Shown here: piece after piece, positions 1 through 5,053 of the stretch | Layout of the letters: each line of letters opens with the position of its first letter | Numbering within the stretch: position 1 is the stretch's first letter | Assembly: GCA_009889685.1 (NCBI GenBank) | Contig: WTZT01000018.1 | Coordinates: 1 to 9,560, forward strand | DNA length: 9,560 nt | DNA from: Candidatus Hikarchaeia archaeon HikBin4 | GTDB lineage: Archaea; Halobacteriota; Halobacteria; Halobacteriales; Hikarchaeaceae | Direction: 5' to 3' | Program-made: the position numbers and the translations under genes | The notes under the pieces: model-generated | The model's database searches: none | What the model was told of the DNA's origin: nothing | What the model saw: only the letters and a program-made list of their open reading frames with translations

Positions 1-36
1 CAGAATCTGTCCCCTTCAACACAGGACATTCTCGAT
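1..36 (+). repeat. Left arm of perfect 36-bp inverted repeat (likely chimeric)
   Basis: Positions 1-36 are the exact reverse complement of 130-165, with no mismatch; the match ends at position 37 and may extend beyond the left edge. In the argS frame this arm encodes residues that do not fit the protein, while the right arm encodes the family-typical RECPVL segment. So the right arm is native and this arm is the inverted copy. A fold-back artefact at a contig end is the simplest reading. Confidence 0.9.
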
Positions 37-263
37 TTCCACTTGTTGTTTCATCTGCTGCAGAGGCACTAGAACCTAATCGTATTGTAACGTACACACA
101 AAAATTGGCAGAAAAATTCAATATATTTTATCGAGAATGTCCTGTGTTGAAGGGGACAGATTCTGAATTAATGGCAGCGCGATTGTCGTTGGTGACTGCG
201 ACAAAGAATACTATGTCAAATTCATTATACTTAGTTGGGATTGAATCTCCAGATTCCATGTAA
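1..263 (+). CDS. argS: Arginyl-tRNA synthetase, C-terminal end (5' partial)
   Basis: This is the last part of a class I arginyl-tRNA synthetase, the cytoplasmic enzyme that charges tRNA-Arg. The frame reads from position 3 to the TAA at 261-263. What is visible is the end of the anticodon-binding (DALR) helical domain. Landmarks are FPLVVSSAAEALEPNRI, then YTQKLAEKFNIFYRECPVL, and the terminus LVGIESPDSM. Haloarchaeal ArgS proteins end in a very similar LGVEAPESM-like sequence. The catalytic domain lies outside the window. The first 11 codons (ESVPFNTGHSR) fall in an inverted copy of positions 130-165 and are probably not true ArgS sequence; trustworthy coding starts near position 37. The gene is followed at 66 bases by prf1 on the same strand, a pairing I recall from haloarchaeal genomes. 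Identification is confident; the upstream junction is not. Confidence 0.88.
   Translation, partial: ESVPFNTGHSRFPLVVSSAAEALEPNRIVTYTQKLAEKFNIFYRECPVLKGTDSELMAARLSLVTATKNTMSNSLYLVGIESPDSM
130..165 (-). repeat. Right (native) arm of 36-bp inverted repeat
   Basis: This is the reverse complement of positions 1-36, separated from it by 93 bases. It lies inside argS and encodes the expected RECPVLKGTDSE stretch, so it is ordinary coding sequence that appears a second time, inverted, at the window start. Confidence 0.9.
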
Positions 264-270
264 ATATATT
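262..270 (+). promoter_or_regulatory. Possible TATA box for prf1
   Basis: The AT-only stretch AAATATATT overlaps the argS stop codon. A start of transcription about 25 bases downstream would give prf1 a leader of roughly 35 bases, enough to carry the GAGGA motif at 321-325. The alternative is readthrough from argS. The call rests on position and composition only. Confidence 0.3.
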
Positions 271-320
271 GAGAAAGAGTGTGAATCTGTGTCAATACTT
301 ACTTACGAGATGAAAAGTTA

Positions 321-325
321 GAGGA
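321..325 (+). promoter_or_regulatory. Ribosome binding site of prf1
   Basis: GAGGA lies four bases before the ATG at 330, complementary to the archaeal 16S rRNA 3' end. It favours the ATG at 330 over the in-frame ATG at 348. It is the only convincing Shine-Dalgarno motif I see upstream of a gene in this window. Confidence 0.45.
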
Positions 326-329
326 ATCA

Positions 330-1580
330 ATGGACAGAAAGGCGGATATGCCGATTGATCTCGACAAACGTAAGTATGAATTCAAACGGCTGCTTGAGGA
401 TTATGAAGAATATGCAGGTTCGGGTACTCAACTAGTGACGATTTATATCCCAGAAGATAAGCAGATTTACGATGTGGTGTCTCACATCACGCAAGAGCAC
501 TCTCAAGCGGCAAATATTAAATCTAAAGATACACGGACTAATGTGACAAATGCGTTGGCATCTATTCGGGCGCGTCTGAGGTACTATAAGAAACCACCTA
601 AGAATGGAATGGTTTTGTTTTCAGGTGCCGTCAATGTAGGTAGTGGCCAAACGGACATGGTTACAGAAATTTTCGAGAGTCCCCCCCAACCCATTCAAAC
701 ATTTCGTTACCATTGTGATTCTACATTTTTAACAGAACCACTTAGAGAGATGTTGATCGAAGCTGGATTGTATGGATTACTAGTATTAGATCGAAGAGAG
801 GCACATGTTGGGTGGCTAAAGGGAACACGAATTGAACCGGTAAAAGGTACAACCTCACGTGTACCAGGGAAACAACGTAAGGGTGGACAATCCGCCCAAA
901 GGTTTCATCGACTCCGATTGGAAGCAATAGATCAATTTTATAAAGAGATAGCTGAATTGGCAGGGAATCTTTTTGTTCCAGATAGATATGAATTGGACGG
1001 AATATTGGTCGGCGGGCCATCTCCAACAAAAGATGAATTCATAGATGGGAATTATTTGCATCATGAACTTCGTGAAAAGGTATTAGGAAAGTTCGACATA
1101 TCATATACTGATGAATCGGGATTGAGTGAATTGGTAAATGCTGCTAGTGATGTGCTGGCTGATGCAGCGATTATTAAGGAAAAGGTGACTATGAATCGTT
1201 TTTTTAAAGAACTCCGACAAGGGGAAAGGGCTACTTATGGGTTCATGCCAACACGCGAGAATTTAATTATGGGGGCGGTCGATAGACTTCTAATTTCCTC
1301 AGATCTTAGAAAGGATGTTATAAATATTGTGTGTGGAAACGGGCATCAAAATTATGAAATAATAGATACACGTTCAGAAAAAGTAGAGAAAAATTGTTCA
1401 GACTGTGGGGAAAAGGTAAAACTTGTCGAACGAGAAGATGTGGTGAAACATCTTATTGAACTTGCAGAATATAGAGGAACTAAAATTGAATTTGTTAGTA
1501 CGGATTTTGAAGAAGGGAATCAATTATTACATGCTTTCGGTGGTATAGCAGGTGTGTTGAGATTCCCAACAAATATATGA
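330..1580 (+). CDS. prf1: Peptide chain release factor aRF1
   Basis: This is the archaeal class I release factor, which reads all three stop codons in the ribosomal A site and triggers hydrolysis of peptidyl-tRNA. At 416 residues it has the usual full length. The N domain carries the stop-codon recognition motif NIKS at residues 62-65 and the YxCxxxF motif as YHCDSTF at 127-133. The M domain holds the catalytic GGQ at 185-187, within GKQRKGGQSAQRF. The C domain, which contacts aIF5B/ABCE1-type partners, contains a minidomain with a zinc-ribbon pattern: C335, H339, C356 and C359. The haloarchaeal-type end FGGIAGVLRF is present. The start at 330 is supported by GAGGA upstream; ATG 348 would remove six residues only. 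The reading frame passes intact through a run of seven or more C near position 680. It is transcribed like argS and converges with the beta-propeller gene downstream. Confidence 0.97.
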   Translation: MDRKADMPIDLDKRKYEFKRLLEDYEEYAGSGTQLVTIYIPEDKQIYDVVSHITQEHSQAANIKSKDTRTNVTNALASIRARLRYYKKPPKNGMVLFSGAVNVGSGQTDMVTEIFESPPQPIQTFRYHCDSTFLTEPLREMLIEAGLYGLLVLDRREAHVGWLKGTRIEPVKGTTSRVPGKQRKGGQSAQRFHRLRLEAIDQFYKEIAELAGNLFVPDRYELDGILVGGPSPTKDEFIDGNYLHHELREKVLGKFDISYTDESGLSELVNAASDVLADAAIIKEKVTMNRFFKELRQGERATYGFMPTRENLIMGAVDRLLISSDLRKDVINIVCGNGHQNYEIIDTRSEKVEKNCSDCGEKVKLVEREDVVKHLIELAEYRGTKIEFVSTDFEEGNQLLHAFGGIAGVLRFPTNI

Positions 1581-1581
1581 A

Positions 1582-3006
1582 CTAAGGCCGGGGAGGAAAT
1601 GAAATATTATCCAACTTATGTTTTGCATACACCATGATGATCTTTCTTCGAAGTATGAGTTCTGCAGAGAGCCAACAAAAGAGAATGAATATAGCAGAAA
1701 TTACCCCAGCAAAATCCCAATCGGACATCCAAACTGGATAAATCCATGGAGAGATATGCGCCCATCGTGTAGAGAACCAAGTTACATGTTTATCTAAAAA
1801 CGTTCCTTCGAATGCCGAGGAAAGTGTATTTTTAAAGGAAGGTTTTTTGAAGTCTTTTTCAGAGTGGTTATCTTGAAGTTGATAGCTACCTAGGACACCC
1901 ATATCTCGGGATGTTAAAAGGGTAGAATCGGATGACTCATCTCCGAGAGAGAGCCTCTCTGCGTCGTATGGACCCCACGGAGAACGGATTTCCCATACGA
2001 TTTTTCCAAGAGGAGTAACTTCTATTACTCTGTGATTGAGAGAATCGGTGATCAAGGTGTTTCCGTTTGGTAATCTATCGGCATCGCGAGGCCAAGATAA
2101 ATTTCCAGATAGTCTCCAAGTTTGCTCCCAAGTATTGTTAGAATACTCGTATTCGACTATACGATCATTTTCAGAATCGGCTACGAGGATAGTTGGGAGA
2201 TTTTTAGAAGAGAGCAAATATTGTGGATTATGTTGCTCGTATATGATGTCGTGCTGCCCATCAACACCCAATGTTAGGACGATTTCGTCAGAGAATAAGT
2301 CGATAATAATGATTTGATCAAAATTCCGGATAGACACCATAACATATCTTTCATCAATTAAATCGATATCGTTGACATGAGTCCAATCTTCAGAATATTT
2401 TCCCCCACCACTTTTTTGAAAACCATGATCTCTGAATTTCCATTCCCAGTCAAATGATTCGGTGGTCCTATTGAAGATAAGCAAACGGTCATCATTTAGA
2501 TTGGTAGAAATATTGTAATTCCTCATGTTTGCTATTAGAATTCTATCATCCCCAATTAGATCCGCATCGTGGGTGTCAATGAGAGGCAAACGGTGGAGCC
2601 AATTTATTTTTCCAGCCTGAGAATCGAGTTCATAAAAAAGAGTTCCATCAGGTTCTGTTGCTACCACGAAAATATTCCCATTGGGAAGTGGATCGGTGTC
2701 ATAGAACCATCGTGCCCCAACAGAACTTCCATTATGAACCCACAGTACATTTCCAACAGAGTCAACTGCAACTAATCTTGCGGGCTTTTTCGTGCTTCCT
2801 TTTCCTTCAAAGTGAAATCCCTGGATACTAACAATAGTAATACCATCTGCAGGTTGCTCAATGATTCCAGGGGAGAACTCCAAATATGATGCCGTTGGTT
2901 CATGGGTTATAGCTGAAAAAACGGCTGGAGAAATTAGCAGCAATACCAAGGTACAGACTAAAATTCTATAGAGTTGTGATCGAGAGGAGAAGCTGAAACG
3001 TGGCAT
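1582..3006 (-). CDS. Membrane-anchored arylsulfotransferase-like beta-propeller protein
   Basis: A 474-residue protein resembling archaeal proteins annotated as arylsulfotransferase (ASST) family. Residues 14-32 form a hydrophobic signal/anchor (ILVCTLVLLLISPAVF) and residues 433-452 a second transmembrane helix followed by basic RRK and KHK. This predicts a large outside domain with both ends held at the membrane. Propeller-blade signatures recur: DTDPLPNGNIFVV (103-115), HDADLIGDDRILIAN (146-160), HVNDIDLIDERYVMV (210-224), WPRDADRLPNGNTLI (305-319), WGPYDAERL (344-352). Histidines H146, H210, H252 and H259 are candidate active-site residues, but I cannot align them to the catalytic histidine of bacterial AssT. 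Six N-glycosylation sequons (N92, N165, N179, N290, N302, N380) lie in the outside domain. No Shine-Dalgarno motif precedes the ATG; a TATA-like AAGATATTC sits 31-39 bases upstream. Function is unproven; an NHL-like binding protein is the alternative. Confidence 0.8.
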   Translation of the reverse strand: MPRFSFSSRSQLYRILVCTLVLLLISPAVFSAITHEPTASYLEFSPGIIEQPADGITIVSIQGFHFEGKGSTKKPARLVAVDSVGNVLWVHNGSSVGARWFYDTDPLPNGNIFVVATEPDGTLFYELDSQAGKINWLHRLPLIDTHDADLIGDDRILIANMRNYNISTNLNDDRLLIFNRTTESFDWEWKFRDHGFQKSGGGKYSEDWTHVNDIDLIDERYVMVSIRNFDQIIIIDLFSDEIVLTLGVDGQHDIIYEQHNPQYLLSSKNLPTILVADSENDRIVEYEYSNNTWEQTWRLSGNLSWPRDADRLPNGNTLITDSLNHRVIEVTPLGKIVWEIRSPWGPYDAERLSLGDESSDSTLLTSRDMGVLGSYQLQDNHSEKDFKKPSFKNTLSSAFEGTFLDKHVTWFSTRWAHISPWIYPVWMSDWDFAGVISAIFILFCWLSAELILRRKIIMVYAKHKLDNISFPPRP

Positions 3007-3097
3007 ACAATGTCAGATAAAAAGAATGCAAAGGACGAATATCTTACCTTTCTTGTTTTAGAAGAAAGAGAGATTATTTTTTGTCCTAAGTTTTTTT

Positions 3098-3114
3098 AAT
3101 AATATAATATTATT
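3098..3114. other. AT-only perfect hairpin between permease and propeller genes
   Basis: The arms AATAATA (3098-3104) and TATTATT (3108-3114) pair perfectly around a three-base loop. A run of seven T precedes it on the + strand (3091-3097), so on the - strand, where both flanking genes are encoded, it is a run of A and does not make a U-tract terminator for the permease. It could simply be AT-rich spacer. The rest of this 130-base gap shows nothing else clear. Confidence 0.3.
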
Positions 3115-3136
3115 CTTTGTTTAGAGTGGATCTATA

Positions 3137-4561
3137 CTATCCCAATACTCCGCCTGTCATCACATAGATGTAGATCACAAAGGCGAGTGCAAGGCCCCAC
3201 TGTGCAGGAGTTGCGGCGTTGTAATATGAAGAAACGTCGGTACCTTTGCCTTCTTTTGCTGCTTTGACTATAGGGTAGGAGATAAGTCCTGCTGCGATAC
3301 CATAGGCGATAGAGAATGTGAGAGGCATCACCAAAATGGTGAGTCCCGCGGGGACTGAGTTTGTGACGTCTTTCCAGTCTATATCAGTTACTCCACGTAG
3401 CATGATTAGGGCCACGAGAACGAGTGCAACGTGAGATGCATAGAGCGGTACAGCGGCTGCGAGAGGTACCAAAACGATGGATGCTAGGAATAGAACACCA
3501 ACTACGAATGCAACCATTCCAGTTCGTCCACCTTCTTCAATACCGGTAGCAGATTCAATGTAAGTGGTGACAGTGGAGGTTCCAAGGATACCACCAATTG
3601 TTGTACCAATTGCATCTGCCATGAGTGGTTTTTCTATATCTGGTAAGTTTCCGTCCTTGTCTAGGAATCCGGCTAGTTGAGAGGTTCCAATGAGAGTTCC
3701 TGCTGTATCAAAGAAATCCACGAAGAAGAACGTGAAAACGATCAGTGCGAAGCCAAATGCCGCGCTTGTGCTTGAAAAAGCTGGACCGAGCCCTCCAACG
3801 AACGCACCGAAGAGTGGTGCGATGTTGTAAGAAGTAGGAGCGATTTCAGGGATGTTAAGACCAGTCATTCCAATGGCGTTGAGTGCATATGCGAGTACGG
3901 TGGTGACCAAGATACCAATAACAATGGATCCTTTTACACCTCGAGCATAGAGCACGAATGTTATTAGAAGACCTACGAGCGACAATAGCGCTATTGCGTC
4001 TGCTGCTAGGCTTGGATTAAGTTGTAGTAAAGTTGCAGGGGAATCCACTACAACGTTCATTGCTTGAAGCCCGATAATTGCTAAGAAAAGCCCGATACCG
4101 GCGCCAACGGAGAACTTCACAGGTTTTGGGATTGCTGAGATAATTGCGTCTCTCCAGCCTGCTTTGGTTATGATGATGAATATAATTCCTTCAACCACAA
4201 CGGCGGCAAGAGCGACTTCCCAAGCAATTCCCATTCCTATGACCACGGTGAACGCGAAGAACGCGTTCAGTCCTAATCCAGGTGCCAATCCGAATGGACG
4301 GTTGGCATGGAATGCCATTACTAAACTTGCCACTGCGGCAGAAAGTAAAGTCACAATGGCGAGCATTTGAGTGATCTGGGCTGAACTGTACCCATCTATT
4401 TGAATTGCCGCCCCCAAAATTGCGGGATTAAGGATGACAATGTAGGACATTGTAAGGAATGTGGTGATTCCAGCAACGACCTCTGTTCTTAAGTCTGTCT
4501 TTGCTTTTTTAAAGCCAAATCTTTGTGAAAAATAATCGGCGATAGAGTCTGCGACACTCAT
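3137..4561 (-). CDS. NCS2-family (AzgA-type) purine base permease
   Basis: A 474-residue polytopic inner-membrane transporter of the AzgA branch of the NCS2 (nucleobase:cation symporter-2) family, which imports purine bases such as hypoxanthine, guanine or adenine with protons. Family landmarks occur in order: TTFLTMSYIVILNP (33-46) in the first helix, GLAPGLGLNAFF (91-102), VDFFDTAGTLIG (281-292) with the acidic substrate-site region, and GTSTVTTYIESATGIEEG (327-344), the other half-site. A terminal helix, residues 456-473, ends the protein. Length is at the upper end of the family's usual range. The exact base transported cannot be read from the sequence. The gene stands alone, with a 209-base upstream gap containing a possible TATA box and short direct repeats. 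It looks more GC-rich than its neighbours: I count 34 G+C in positions 4201-4260 against 18 in 5941-6000 within leuS. That may reflect amino-acid content (Ala/Gly), codon bias or transfer. Confidence 0.93.
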   Translation of the reverse strand: MSVADSIADYFSQRFGFKKAKTDLRTEVVAGITTFLTMSYIVILNPAILGAAIQIDGYSSAQITQMLAIVTLLSAAVASLVMAFHANRPFGLAPGLGLNAFFAFTVVIGMGIAWEVALAAVVVEGIIFIIITKAGWRDAIISAIPKPVKFSVGAGIGLFLAIIGLQAMNVVVDSPATLLQLNPSLAADAIALLSLVGLLITFVLYARGVKGSIVIGILVTTVLAYALNAIGMTGLNIPEIAPTSYNIAPLFGAFVGGLGPAFSSTSAAFGFALIVFTFFFVDFFDTAGTLIGTSQLAGFLDKDGNLPDIEKPLMADAIGTTIGGILGTSTVTTYIESATGIEEGGRTGMVAFVVGVLFLASIVLVPLAAAVPLYASHVALVLVALIMLRGVTDIDWKDVTNSVPAGLTILVMPLTFSIAYGIAAGLISYPIVKAAKEGKGTDVSSYYNAATPAQWGLALAFVIYIYVMTGGVLG

Positions 4562-4586
4562 ACAATAAAAGACACTTTCGGAAGAC

Positions 4587-4595
4587 CTTAAGTAT
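4587..4595 (-). promoter_or_regulatory. Possible TATA box of the purine permease gene
   Basis: On the - strand this reads ATACTTAAG, 26-34 bases before the permease ATG, the spacing expected for a leaderless archaeal transcript. No Shine-Dalgarno motif is present in the 20 bases before the ATG. The match to a TATA consensus is weak, so support is mainly positional. Confidence 0.35.
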
Positions 4596-4641
4596 GTCTT
4601 ATCGTCGCCAATAAACGTATTTTACATCGTCAAATGTCTTA
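4594..4641 (-). repeat. Short direct repeats upstream of the purine permease
   Basis: The 8-mer TAAGACAT (- strand) occurs at 4594-4601 and 4634-4641, exactly 40 bases apart (about four helical turns). GACGAT occurs at 4601-4606 and 4626-4631. The proximal copy overlaps the candidate TATA/BRE region. This could be a regulator's operator. Further upstream, at 4662-4677, ATAAATG and CATTTAT form a small inverted repeat. No gene is seen in 4562-4770. Confidence 0.25.
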
Positions 4642-4726
4642 AAACACCAGACTATAGGGGCATAAATGTCCATTTATAGGTACGTTGTTAGTAATTATAT
4701 GTTTATACTTAATCATATTTAGTAAT

Positions 4727-4754
4727 AAAAATAAAGCAAAAAAAGATAGGAAAA
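4727..4754 (-). terminator. U-tract terminator after the small membrane protein / leuS
   Basis: Read on the - strand, the DNA just past the small ORF's stop has three T runs: four T (4751-4754), seven T (4738-4744) and four to five T near 4727-4731. Archaeal RNA polymerase can terminate at such T-rich tracts without a hairpin. The position, 17-45 bases past a stop codon and before an unrelated gene, fits. Confidence 0.4.
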
Positions 4755-4770
4755 GATATAATTAATAGAT

Positions 4771-4980
4771 TTATTTGATACCAAACATACGTTGAGTTGT
4801 AGTGCGCAGGAAGGATAATGACCAGAGAATTATGATGAAAGGAAGAAGTGGAATCAAAATTAAAACTAATCCGAGACCGTACAATATTGATAATATATTC
4901 ATTTCGCTATCTGATCGGCTCAGATAGGGGGCAGTTACCGTTCTGAGAAGTTTGTTTGGTTGTGTGTCGGGGGAATCCAT
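4771..4980 (-). CDS. Probable small single-pass membrane protein
   Basis: I do not recognise this family. From the ATG at 4980 the protein has 69 residues: a polar N-terminal part of about 25 residues (MDSPDTQPNKLLRTVTAPYL), one strong hydrophobic helix (about residues 30-57, ILYGLGLVLILIPLLPFIII) and a short basic tail ending RTTTQRMFGIK. The same frame stays open upstream to an ATG at 5127, giving 118 residues, but that would overlap the end of leuS by 74 bases. A TTTATTT box 24-30 bases before ATG 4980 supports that start with a leaderless mRNA. A further ATG at 4902 would leave only the helix and tail. T-rich tracts follow the stop. The gene is plausible but short; chance openness of the frame cannot be excluded without homologues. 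Confidence 0.45.
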   Translation of the reverse strand: MDSPDTQPNKLLRTVTAPYLSRSDSEMNILSILYGLGLVLILIPLLPFIIILWSLSFLRTTTQRMFGIK

Positions 4981-5003
4981 ATAGAAAGTATATGTGAGGG
5001 GGG

Positions 5004-5010
5004 AAATAAA
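5004..5010 (-). promoter_or_regulatory. TATA box of the small membrane protein gene
   Basis: The - strand reads TTTATTT, 24-30 bases before ATG 4980, agreeing with the TTTWWW type of TATA box known from haloarchaea. It lies in the leuS-to-small-ORF gap and argues that the short ORF has its own leaderless transcript. Confidence 0.45.
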
Positions 5011-5053
5011 CGTTTGAATTTGTGAATACAGAGAGATTTGGTAAGTGTTGATG

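Noticed and set aside
1..165. Inverted repeat as a transposon end, attachment site or CRISPR-like element
   Set aside because: The inner arm is ordinary argS coding sequence, there is no transposase or target duplication, and only one inverted copy exists.
676..690. C homopolymer in prf1 as a frameshift or programmed slippage site
   Set aside because: The reading frame continues intact into conserved YHCDSTF and GGQ motifs, so there is no sign of slippage or sequencing error.
742..1064. Two open frames on the - strand inside prf1
   Set aside because: They lie antisense to the conserved GGQ and C-domain coding of aRF1 and their translations resemble nothing; they are shadows.
4562..4770. A purine riboswitch before the NCS2 permease
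   Set aside because: I see no three-way junction with the conserved loop and core bases of the purine aptamer, and the likely leaderless start leaves no room for one.
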